From Ichthyophis bannanicus (lineage: Eukaryota > Chordata > Amphibia > Gymnophiona > Ichthyophiidae), in NCBI GenBank assembly GCA_033557465.1, contig CM066036.1, positions 719,275,828 to 719,339,827 on the forward strand: a stretch of DNA of 64,000 nucleotides, given 5' to 3'. Position 1 is the first letter of the stretch, and each line of letters starts with the position of its first letter. This document shows positions 34,952 through 44,399 of the stretch, in pieces. Below the pieces are notes generated by a model. That model did no database searches and was not told the DNA's origin. It saw only the letters and a list, made by a program, of their open reading frames with translations. The position numbers and the translations under genes were made by a program.

Positions 34952-35335
34952 GGCGGGATCCCAGAGGTGTCAGGGGTCCGGAGTCGTTGGCAATGCGCAG
35001 GGCAGGGGTGGGGTACCCCCGACCCGGAGAACCCCTCGGGGCTTTTGCTAATAATATGGCAAAGCCGGAAGAGGGGGGGGGGATGGAGTTGCCTGGGGCC
35101 GGTTCACGGCGGAAGTGGGAGGGAACTCACTTTGCTACTCACATGGTTAGTGAGGGTTCGTCCCGCTGCCGGAACCAAATGACGGAAGTTTTGTTGTTGG
35201 TAGTTTGTGATTGGTTAATGTTATATGGTTAATAAAGCTGCAACCAGTTGGTTTCCCAAGTGTTGTGTTTTGTTGTCGTTATTGGGGGGGGGCTGGGACG
35301 GGGACAGGAGCACCACGTCCGCCATACCCCGGTTA
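34952..35335 (+). repeat. B1 repeat of split direct repeats
   Basis: Begins GGCGGGATCCCAGAGGTGTC and ends CCATACCCCGGTTA. It matches B2 (35,661-36,038) over its length, including GTTATATGGTTAATAAAGCT, a poly(A)-signal-like AATAAA region. Differences are scattered substitutions and G-run length. Confidence 0.9.
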
Positions 35336-35660
35336 CAAGAAGGCTGCGGGGCCACGTACCTGGGAGCCGCAGTTAACCGGGGGGCAGCGTGGTGTGTGGT
35401 CCCAGCCTCGAGGTAGGAGGAGGGGGCTGATTTAGCCCGGGCAACATAGTTTGAACCCATTGGCTCCCGCGGGTGAGTGAGGAGCGCGGGAGCCAATGGG
35501 AGTTCAGGATGGGAGGCGGGGGGGAGCAGTGCAAGGCGGGAGTGCCGGCGGGGACGGCAGTCGCCAGAGTGTTTTTGAAGGAAGGTGGCTGGCGTCCCAC
35601 ACTCCCATCCCTAGGGTTGGGGGGAAATTGGGGGGACGGGGGTTGCAGCTGGAGGGGGAA
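35336..35660 (+). repeat. A2 repeat of split direct repeats
   Basis: AAGGCTGCGGGGCCACGTAC at its start matches AAGGCCACGGGGCCACGTAC at the 5' end of the longer DIRS-like copy (A1, from 57,128). It contains the CCAAT hairpin at 35,456-35,500. Confidence 0.85.
35456..35500. promoter_or_regulatory. Hairpin with inverted CCAAT boxes in A2
   Basis: CCCATTGGCTCCCGCG and CGCGGGAGCCAATGGG form a perfect 16-bp stem around a 13-base loop (GGTGAGTGAGGAG). Each arm holds an ATTGG/CCAAT box, the NF-Y site in vertebrate promoters. The matching hairpin in the other copy (57,265-57,307) changes one base on each arm and keeps that pair. A promoter or replication role is inference. Confidence 0.7.
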
Positions 35661-36038
35661 GGCGGGATCCCGGAGGTGTCCGGGGTCCGGAGCCGTTGGC
35701 AATGCGCAGGGTGGGGGTGGACTACCCCCGACCCGGAGAACCCCTCGGGGCTTTTCCTAATAATATGGCGAAGCTGGAAGAGGGGGGGAGGATGGAATTG
35801 CCTGGGGCCGGTTCACGGTGGAAGCGGGAGGGAACTCACTTTGCTACTCACACGGCTGGTGAGGGTTTGTCCCGCTGCCGGAACCGAAAGACAGAAGTTT
35901 TGTTGTTGGTAGTTTGTGATTGGTTAATGTTATATGGTTAATAAAGCTGCGACCAGTTGGTTTCCCAAGTGTTGTGTTTTGTTGTTGTTATTGGGGGGGG
36001 GGGAGGAGAGGAGCAACACGTCCGCCGTACCCCGGTTA
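35661..36038 (+). repeat. B2 repeat of split direct repeats
   Basis: Begins GGCGGGATCCCGGAGGTGTC, ends CCGTACCCCGGTTA. It is a direct repeat of 34,952-35,335 and marks the 3' terminus of the deleted DIRS-like copy. Confidence 0.9.
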
Positions 36039-36041
36039 TCA

Positions 36042-36300
36042 ATTTTAAGCTGCTTTTACTATTGACATATAAACTAAACCAATCTTTTTATATAGCAATA
36101 GGGATATTTCCCAACAATTCTCATGCCTATGTCCTTTGCATCTAAATTTCTGTAACATACCCTAGCATCAGGGATTAAGTTTATCTGGACAGAACATATT
36201 TATTTATTTATATGTTTCTTTTATACCGTGTAATCAATGCTTCAAAGTGATTTATAGGGAACAAAAAAATACAAATAACATTGTTAACATAGACTGAGAA
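36042..36300 (+). repeat. Dispersed or duplicated 260-bp repeat, copy 1
   Basis: TTTTAAGCTGCTTTTACTAT through ATTTATTTATATGTTTC and GGGAACAAAAA matches 38,043-38,300 with about one change in ten. It includes the complement of a LINE/SINE-type tail (AAATAAATAAAT). The left edge coincides with the end of the DIRS-like element. Confidence 0.85.
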
Positions 36301-36808
36301 TAGGTTAATACACCATTAAATAGATTTTGTGCACACTAACATTTTTAAGACATGCTAACAAATGTTTACTAATAGCTGCACATCCCTTTGGTGGAGATGA
36401 TTTCCATGATTGCTGACTGCGCTGAAACTCTTAGGACCTATTGACTTAACACTAAATATTGAAAAAATGCAGTTCATGTGAAATATTTCCTTCAACTGAT
36501 TTCTGAATATTGATTTCTGAATAAAAAAAGACTTTGTGTTCACCTTTCTACGTGAAGTAGGGAATTTGGGATTATGTCTGATGCACACCATGCTCTAAAA
36601 GCATGTATTAGGATGGTGGCATGGACTGCCATTTGGAAGTTGCAGTTGATAAGAAAACTAAAATATCTTTTACTAGTAATTGAACTGCAGTCTATGATTC
36701 AAGCTCTCATTTTTATACAGGGCTGGATTGCTTTAATGCATTGTTGGCTGTCTTATCAAAGGTGTCCATTAAATTTCTTCAGCTAGTATAGAATACGAGT
36801 GACTGAGA
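36301..36808. other. Unassigned spacer
   Basis: No gene or repeat recognised. Confidence 0.4.
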
Positions 36809-37265
36809 TCAGGAGGGAGGAGTGGTCTAGTGGTTGGGGCAAGTTACCTCAAGCTAGAAAGTCAGGGGTTCAAACCCCACTAGAGGACAGCAACCTTGGG
36901 CCAGAAGGACATTTCTAGTCCCACAGGTGCATCTTGGCAAACCACTTAACCCTCCATTGCCCATGTTTCCTGTAAAATAGTTATCTCCAAGTTATAATGC
37001 CCTGTTCAATGTAATTTCAGTTATTTATTTATTTATATTCTCTTATATACCGCGCTATTCTGCATCAGTGCGGTTTACATTGAACAAACTGAAATTACAT
37101 TGAACAGGGCATTATAACTTGGAGATAACTATTTTACAGGGAACATGGGCTATGGAGGGTTAAGTGGCTTGCCCAAGACCACAAGGAGCACCTGTGGGAC
37201 TAGCACCTGTTCAATGTAAACCACCTTGACATGAAAGGCAGTATATAAGAAATGTTAAAAAAATA
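36809..37265 (+). mobile_element. tRNA-headed SINE, plus strand, interrupted by an inverted SINE
   Basis: The head has GAGGAGTGGTCTAGTGGTTG (A box) and GGGGTTCAAACCCCAC (B box). The body (GGGCCAGAAGGACATTTCTA) is followed by the complement-sense AACCACTTAACCCTCCATTG region and CCTGTTCAATGTAA. The SINE tail continues after the insert with AAACCACCTTGACATGAAAG and ends in AAAAAATAAATTATAGG. The insert at 37,015-37,205 duplicated 14 bp of it. Confidence 0.88.
37015..37205 (-). mobile_element. Head-less SINE inserted in inverted orientation
   Basis: Flanked by CCTGTTCAATGTAA at 37,001-37,014 and 37,206-37,219. It reads ATTTATTTATTTATATTCTC, TATACCGCGCTATTCTGCAT, CAGTGCGGTTTACATTGAAC, then the SINE body up to GTGGGACTAG, so it is 5'-truncated before the tRNA head. 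With the host SINE it forms a long inverted repeat. Confidence 0.88.
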
Positions 37266-38042
37266 AATTATAGGCTGTTGGTTCTTTCATCATGGTGCTC
37301 TATATCTGAAAACCTGGATTGTCTACCTACTGAATGTCATGTTAGATTAGACTTTTTATCTTTGCTTCATCGTGTCCTTTATTGGGGTGTTCCTTCTTTC
37401 TGACAGAAGTTAGGTATTTTCCTTGTTGGTTTCTGTAATCTGCCTACCAAAATCTTCTATCCATTCCATTGCTGAAGCTGGATAAGCTGGAAGCAAGGCA
37501 GAGAGCTTGTTCTGTGATTGGGTCTTAATGATAGAACGACTTGCCAATGGAACAGAAATGAAAAGGATAGTCTGATTATTTGAAAACGGTTGAAGCCTGT
37601 CCTTTTTCACATTTCCTTTAATTGACTGGCATTTATATAGAGAAATTTGTTTTGATTACTGTTTTAGGCATGAATGTGTACTGTATGTTTTTTCCATTGC
37701 TGTGTTTTGTTTAATGTTTATATTGCTTTATCGAATTTTGAATTTACCAAGAGAAAAGATTATTGGATAATTGGTATAGATGTTTTTCATAAATAAATAG
37801 TTTCATCTAAAAATGGGACTCTGCTAACTAAATGAGCTCCTTTCCTTTTAATGTCATAATGAACTTGGACAAACCTGTAATTAAAATCAAGAGTATTAAA
37901 AGTAAAACATTTGTAATAAATGATAAAGGATAGCAAACAGAGTACACATGAAAACAGAATAGCCATTAATAGGTATTTTCTTGACAACAGAGAACACTTT
38001 TTTGTAATTATTTTCAGAAAGCCTTATTGATTTACTATGAAA
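37266..38042. other. Unassigned spacer
   Basis: No gene recognised; AT-rich. Confidence 0.4.
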
Positions 38043-38330
38043 GGATTTTAAGCTGCTTTTACTGTTGACATATAAACTAAACCAATCTTTTTATACAGCA
38101 GTAGGGATTTTTCCCAAAGATTATCATGCCTTTGTCCTTTGCATTTCAATTTCAATAAAGTATCCAAAAATCAGGGAGTAAGTTTATCTGGACAGATCAT
38201 ATTTATTTATTTATATGTTTCTTTTATACTTCTTAATCAATGCTTCAAGTGGTTTACAGGGAACAAAAATGTACAGATAACATACAGTAGTTAACATAAA
38301 CTGAGAAATCAACAAGTAACAAAGGCAAAA
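38043..38330 (+). repeat. Dispersed or duplicated 260-bp repeat, copy 2
   Basis: Matches 36,042-36,300, starting TTTTAAGCTGCTTTTACTGT and running through ATATTTATTTATTTATATGT to GTGGTTTACAGGGAACAAAA. Here it is preceded by ordinary AT-rich DNA. Confidence 0.85.
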
Positions 38331-40070
38331 CATAAGTAACAAGGATAAAACCTAAATAGCATTGATTATTTCTGGAGCAGTGATTTTCTAGTGATTTCCT
38401 TAATTTAGTATCTCAAAAAATTTAGTCTTCTACCCATTTACCTTCATAAAACTGAAAAGAGGCCACATTGTTTCAAGAAAATGTATTGGATTGAGTTTAG
38501 TGTTAGAGCAGAAATTATAAATTTAATAAGTGTCCATTCCTGAAAAGACAGGCCCAAGGTAGTTTTAAGATACAGGAAAGCAGAGGGGAAAAAATCAGAT
38601 CCAAAGTGTCCTGAAGCATCTATAATCTCATAAATTAACTGTATAAAGCATTGTGAGGATATGGAAGACAAATTCAAGTCCAGAACCTGGCAATTCCACA
38701 TCTACCAGTTTTTTAAATTACCCAATATAAATAGTTTGTGTAAATCTAAAGCTACCTCATGAAATAAATTTCATGAAAGAGATCCAGAGTTGCTATGGGC
38801 ACATTATGGGCCAAATTTTATAAAGTCTGTGCTGGGAAGCATGTGCGTCCACCCCTCTGCAGTTGTCGTGGTGCAAAGACACAACACTATGCAAGCAGGC
38901 ACGTGGGGGCACTGATCACCCAAGTGTAGTAGGTGTGACCTACTGACGTCGGTACTAACAGCAAATTGCCATCAGTGCCTATGTTCCACCTCTGATCCAT
39001 CCAGTTCCTGCCCCATCACATGCTACCTGGTTAGTAGGGAATTTTTAGCACAGGGTTCCATGCTAAATTTTAATATGGCACTCTTACCACATGCTGAACC
39101 CCATGCCCCCAGGTAATGTACTTTAGTAAGCATGCCTTATATTAACAGCAAACCTAGAGGCCTATTTACTGAAGCTTTTCTCCCATTGCCTCTCTGTGGA
39201 AAAAATGCCAGTAACTCATTTTTTAAATAAAAATTCTGATTGACCTTAGCGCTGGGGTGCCTTAATTAAAAATTCTACAGACTCCTGAAAAAGTATAGCA
39301 ATGATTCTTCCTCATCTTCCTACTCTAGGACACATTTATGATAAGATCACTTGGTCAAAATCTTCCAGATAGGCTTCTGCAATGCAAAAAAGATCCATGG
39401 TATTGTCTAAAATTAAATCTGAAATATTAAAGTCTTATTATTTACAGATATGCTATTCACAAATAAAATTCCCATATTCATATATATGTAGCACTTTTCT
39501 GCACATAGTAATGGCTTTTCTATTATAGGCATTGTAAGGGACTCAACCTCTTACCTTCTTAAGTAAAATAAGTGCTTGGAGCTATATTATTACATAATCA
39601 CCTAAGGAGACCAAGAGTCAACTTCATGTACCCAACCTTCATGTAGAAAACGTAGCCACAGATAATAAACAGAGTTGAGTTTGTTAATAACCACTTCAAG
39701 GTCTATTCCTACAAGTGCACAAAAGAAATGTTACGTGTTCTAATACTATTGGTTTTATCATTAAATTATAGTACCCTGAACTACTTTGCTATAATCTATA
39801 TTATTTTAATAGAGGCAGTAATTTCACAGGAAAATAAAGGAATCAATATTCAGCCACAGTGGTCAGGGTTTTTTTTTTTTGGTTTTTTTTTTAATGCCCA
39901 CCGCTGTGGCTAAATTTAATCAGGATATTCAGGACCAGTATCTGGATGGTGACCAATATGGAATATTTGAATTCAGTGGTGCCTGACACTGCTGTCCAGA
40001 TAGTGGTTGATATTCAGCCTGCTATCTGGATAACAAACTACATATATATATATATATTTTTTTTTTTTCT
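38331..40070. other. Unassigned spacer with MITE-like patch
   Basis: No gene. The part at 38,810-39,145 carries MITE-like words, including CCATCACATGCTACCTGG and TTTTTAGCACAGGGTTCCAT (compare 1,180-1,240) and TACTTTAGTAAGCATGCC near its end. Poly-T runs at 39,870-39,893 and a TA/T run at 40,042-40,070 are simple sequence. Confidence 0.45.
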
Positions 40071-40074
40071 TTTT

Positions 40075-40301
40075 AGTGCAGTTGAGTCAGTGCTGACTCC
40101 TGGTGACCCAGCTGCCTCTGGGTTTTCTTGGCAATGTATTACTGGAGGTAGATTACCAGGCCTTTTCTTCAGAGGCAATGGAGGGTAAAGTGACTTACCC
40201 AAGATAACAAGGTGCCAGTGGGTGACTTACCCAAGATAACAAGGTGCCTTGATCTTCTGGGTGGTAGGTAGTTGCTCTGACCACTAGGCTACTCCTCCTC
40301 C
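40075..40301 (-). mobile_element. tRNA-headed SINE, different subfamily
   Basis: On the minus strand the head has GGAGGAGTAGCCTAGTGGTC and the left (3') part contains the complement of AGTTGAGTCAGTGCTGACTC, the same unit as the LINE end near 49,711. A 25-bp stretch (GTGACTTACCCAAGATAACA with its flank) is tandemly duplicated at 40,189-40,246. The tRNA-type start plus that distinct tail separate it from the AAATAAAT-tailed SINEs. Confidence 0.75.
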
Positions 40302-40382
40302 ATAAAATTAGGACTGCCCATATTCTGTCTATCTTTATGCAAATAGTTATCCAGTTAGCATACTGAATATGCCTGCTAAGGG

Positions 40383-40459
40383 CATGATTCTGACACTGAC
40401 GTGTCGGCCCTCTGTGCGTCCGGTCGGAACCGGATGCACAGAGGGAGCCATGATTCTGA
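40383..40459. repeat. Short foldback flanked by 11-bp direct repeats
   Basis: CCCTCTGTGCGTCCGG (40,408-40,423) and CCGGATGCACAGAGGG (40,430-40,445) form a 16-bp stem with one G-T/A mismatch and loop TCGGAA. CATGATTCTGA occurs on both sides (40,383-40,393 and 40,449-40,459), as a target duplication would. Confidence 0.8.
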
Positions 40460-40474
40460 TCTTGCAGGGCATGC

Positions 40475-41500
40475 CTAGTGTGGCTCCTTGGGGTACTCCT
40501 TGGTGTTGCTGGAAGGGGGGAGGGAGGTTGCTAAGTTTGTGCGGATTAGTTGTTGTCTATTGTTCAGGTAGGAGTGGAACAATTGAAGTACGACATTTTT
40601 GATGCCAATTTCTTGGAGTCTGTGTAGGAGGATGTTGTGGGAGATGGTGTCAAAGGCTGCATATATTTCCAGGAAGATCATAGCGTATCCAGAGTGCTTG
40701 GTCTGTGTGCCCTTGATGAGGGTGTTCATTAATGATGTCATGAGGGTCTCGACTCCGTGGAATGGACGGAAACCATGTTGTTGTGGGTCCGGTATGTTGT
40801 TGTCATCCAAGTGGTCCTGAAGTTGTTGTTGAACTATCTTCTCGATGATTTTGGTGGTGAATGGAAAACTTGCTATGGGTCTGAAGGAGGTGGGGTCAAG
40901 GGGGTCTAGGTTTTGTTTTTTTAGGGTTGGGCGGATGATGGAGGTTTTGAGGATGTCTGGCATGCGTCCTTGTTTGAGGGACTCATTAACAATGTGGGTT
41001 AGGGGTGTGCTTAAGTCCTCTTTGGATTTCTTTATCCATTCTGCAGGGCAGGGATCCAGTGGAGAGGTGGTAGTATTTAGGGAGGAGATGGTGGATTCTA
41101 TTTTTTGTTTTGTGATTGTTTCAAATGTGCTCCAGTTTGTGTTTATGGTAGTAGGGTGGGTTGTTGCTTCTGCATTCAGTTGTGGATTTTGTGGTTGTTG
41201 AAGCTGTTTGTATTGGCATGCTAGTAGTTCTGGTGGGATGTTTGGTAGCTGGTTGGAGTGGTTGGGTGCTTTTGTTAGCTTCTTGACAATCCCGAAGAGC
41301 TCACGTGATTTGTTTATTGAGATGTTTATGATCTTTGAGTGGTAGGTCCTTTTTGCTTTATCAGTTTCTGTGTGGTAAGCGTCCAGTTCATTCATGTATT
41401 TTGTTTTATCCTCTTCTTTTTTGGTTACTATAAGGGTTATAGGGTCAACCTCCCTCACCGTGCTGTTTCTTGTGCCTCTGCCATCTCCTGACTTCTCTTT
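40475..41500 (-). pseudogene. L2/CR1-type LINE ORF2 fragment: linker and RT start
   Basis: A 327-codon minus-strand frame covers the region between endonuclease and RT and the first RT blocks. Landmarks are KRTYHSKIINISINKSRELF, FETITKQKIESTISSLNTTT, LDPCPAEWIKKSKEDLSTPL, SFRPIASFPFTTKIIEKIV and QHGFRPFHGVETLMTSLMN. The palm motif reads AMIFLEIYAAFDTISHNILL where relatives have LDLSAAFD; the first catalytic Asp appears as Glu. The frame ends before the YADD block. Length and lack of stops make it unusually well kept for a fragment. Both ends are truncated, and the product would lack most of the active site. Confidence 0.85.
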
Positions 41501-41639
41501 ACATTTTCATACTCAGCTTTGTTAGCACATTCAAACAAAACTATGCATATACATAAGAATGAACAGACAAACAGTGAGATGGACAGACTCTCGACAAAGG
41601 GCAGTATCGCCTAATGGGAAACGTCTGAAAATTTGTCTG

Positions 41640-42480
41640 TGTGTTACACAGTGACATAGTAAATGATGGCAGATAAAGACCAGTATGGTCCATCCAATCT
41701 GCTCAGCAAAGTGTTTAGGATCGTAACTGCCACTCCGTGCAAGTTGCTCTCCTTTGTGCTTTACTTTGGGTTGTAACTATCACTCTATGCTTTTTGAAAT
41801 GTGAAAGTCATCTAAGTTTTGCTTTGAATAGGAATGTTCCTCTTCCTATATAGGGATCCTCTGTGCTTACCTCATGCTTTTTCTGAATTCTGTCACCATT
41901 TTTGTCCCTATCACCTCCAGTGGGAAAGCATTCCAAGCATCTGCTACTCTTTCCATGAAAAGGTATTACCTAATGTTGCTTTTAGATTTTTTCTTTAGCT
42001 TTATTTCATGTTGTCCTATTTTATACATATCCCATTTTAGAAAAGGATTGCTTGCTCATTAATACCTTTCAAATATTTAAAGGTCTGCATCTATCTCCCC
42101 TGTCCTTTCTTTCCTCTAGGGTAGGGGTCCTCAACCCAGTCTTCGCATACACCTAGCCACTCAGCTTTTCAGGATAATGAATATGCATGAGAAAGATTTA
42201 CATACAATGGAGGCAGAGCGTGCAAATCCCTCTCATTCATATTCATTGTAGTTATTATGAAAACCTGACTAGCTAGGCGTGTTCCAAGGACTGGGTTAGG
42301 AACCCCTACTCTAGGATATACATATTCAGATCTTTAGGTCTCTTTGCATATTGCTTCTGGCACAAACTCTATACCATTTTGGTCTCTTTCCTCTGAAATG
42401 CTTCAAGTCTTTTTATATCCTTGGTGAAATACAGCCTCCAAAATGGAATACAGTACTCCAAATGAGGCTTCACCAGTGAC
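41640..42480 (-). pseudogene. CR1-like LINE C-terminus and 3' UTR, interrupted by a hAT-like MITE
   Basis: The 3' UTR (41,640-41,720) reads AGTAAATGATGGCAGATAAA and TATGGTCCATCCAATCTGC. Minus-strand translation from about 42,120 leftwards gives a tail with NPFLKWDMYKIGQHEIKLKK and FMERVADAWNAFPLEVIGTK, homologous in layout to CR1-group ORF2 C-termini. A 187-bp foldback at 42,122-42,308 sits in the coding part. Frames contain stops. This is a different family from the 12.1-kb copy. Confidence 0.78.
42122..42308. mobile_element. hAT-like foldback MITE with 8-bp target duplication
   Basis: Starts TAGGGGTCCTCAACCCAGTC and ends GGACTGGGTTAGGAACCCCTA. The interior is also palindromic (AATGAATATGCATGAGAAAG against CTCTCATTCATATTCATTG). 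The flanks CTCTAGGG (42,114-42,121) and CTCTAGGA (42,309-42,316) give an 8-bp duplication with one change, as for hAT elements. Confidence 0.87.
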
Positions 42481-42489
42481 ATCGCTTTT

Positions 42490-44395
42490 TAAAAAAGAAA
42501 AATGCATATGATACTCAAAACTATATTATGAGTTCCTATGTTTGATAGGTAGAATCCAGTCAGCAAGAAGAAATTCCAGTATAAAGATATTCTTTTAAAT
42601 GGGTTCCCTACAACATGTGATTTCTATGTCGCCCCACCCCCAGTGCTATTTGCTCTTTATTGTTCTCTACCTGTTCCCAAATTAGTTTTTTTTTTTTTAC
42701 TTTCCTTTCTTCATTGCCATGCTGCTTTTCTTTCCCATCCCCATGCTACTCTGTTACTGTACACAGCTTAAGGTAAAATAAGAAAATGGAACGTAATCTA
42801 TAAACAGTATAAACTAGCTTTAGTTGATAAGCAACAATAATTGGAATATGTTTACTTAACGTTTTACTCATACCGAAAGGGATAAAAGTCTTTGTAAACT
42901 AGACCAGTGTCTTCATTCATAATATTGTAAAAATTACACCATATTTTGCAAGGTTATGACAACTACATTCATTAGAAACTTCATTAGAAAAAATATATTG
43001 TTGCCCAAATATAGACCATTATGGAATCACTGATTCCTAAAAAAGCAGCACTTTATCATTTTTTTTGTTTTGTTGTGGCACTCAAAAAAGTTCTGTCAGT
43101 AGCAGGAGAGGTGCCATGCCAATGTCATGACAAAAAGCCAGGAGAACATTTTGTACTGATCACCTTTTCTTCCAGATGTTCAACGGGATTATTCTGAGTT
43201 TTTGCAAGTGTTTTTGCCTGGTTCCAGATGATTATAATTTAATGAAAAAATTCCACTAGCCTGCATTAAATAAATTTATTCAGTATGTCATCGGCATGAA
43301 TCAAAGATCTCAATGCATAAACTTTAACAACATAAAAAGGCAACTTGAATAGACTTTGATAAATGGTTATGTACCATGCTAGAGCACACAGACTCAGTTT
43401 GTAATGGGATATCAGTGCCTCACCCTGAGACTGCTCCAGACTCACCAGTACTACAATGAGAGCCCTCAATGAGCCCTTTTCTGGTTTCCATGTGTTTCAC
43501 CACCACCCCTTCAAAGTGGTCCAATAACTCTGGCCACCTAGGGGCCATAGCACGCTTGCTGATATCAACCATTCAGGGAAAGGGGCACACTGGTAATGCT
43601 AGGTTGCACTGGGTCAACTGAGACTTGTAAATCATGACTGGATGCAAGGCTATGGGAGGCCAGGCTTGTTCTTCCCTTCGTATACAACTCCAGTGCTAAA
43701 CAGTTCTGATTTGACACCATTCAGTCCTCCCCATATCTATCAGAGTCCATGTGGATGCTACATCTTGCTTGACTTTGCCTGAAATAACAGAATTCTGTGA
43801 TAGGAATACATTGTAATTTATCTTTCTATGCTCTTTTCCAATATGTCAACCCTGTTATTGTGAGGCACTCAAGTCCAAATGGTGGGGGGCAGGCTAGGGA
43901 TAGGCACTAAAATGGCTCACAAGTAGGCCACTACTGGGGTTGTGGACATGCTGATGTATGAGCAGACCATGCTATGTGACATAAAACAGGTCTAGGAGGA
44001 CACTTGTAGGCTCATATAGCAGTTGAAATGAGGATAGGGCATTGACATTTTTGCTGTGTGCAATGGGCTAACTGGCCTGACCCTCATACCAGAAGATTTC
44101 AATGCCATAAGACTGTCTTGCACCAAATTAGACCTCTGAAAGTTGCAGACTGGGAGACATGTGGGCCCTCAGTGCACCTTTACAGGAGGGAGAGGAAGAG
44201 AAAATGGGCATTGGGAAAAGCTCAATCACCCAAATTAGATTCCATTCAAGGACAGATTTCCTAATAATCCCAGTAGGCAGTGGGCTTAGGAGGAGCTGGA
44301 AATGATAATCTTGCATAATCCACTACTTACTTTAGGGCAATGAGTTGAACAACATTGAGAACAACATTACCACTATTATTCACAGGTGCACCCTG
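42490..44395. other. Unassigned spacer, about 1.9 kb
   Basis: No gene or known repeat identified. A short minus-strand frame at 43,266-43,469 has no recognisable similarity. Confidence 0.4.
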
Positions 44396-44399
44396 ATCC

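Larger units (their letters stand above)
33480..36038 (+). mobile_element. Internally deleted DIRS/Ngaro-like tyrosine-recombinase retrotransposon
   Basis: The copy keeps a gag-like ORF with zinc-binding motifs and the very start of pol, then jumps near 34,915 directly to the 3' repeats. RT, RNase H, recombinase and hydrolase are missing. The 3' end has the split-direct-repeat layout of Ngaro/DIRS elements: B1 (34,952-35,335), A2 (35,336-35,660), B2 (35,661-36,038). The A2 repeat matches the 5' A1 repeat of the longer copy at 57,128. A 5' A1 repeat is not visible upstream of 33,480, so the 5' edge is uncertain or truncated. No target duplication is expected for this class. Confidence 0.87.
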
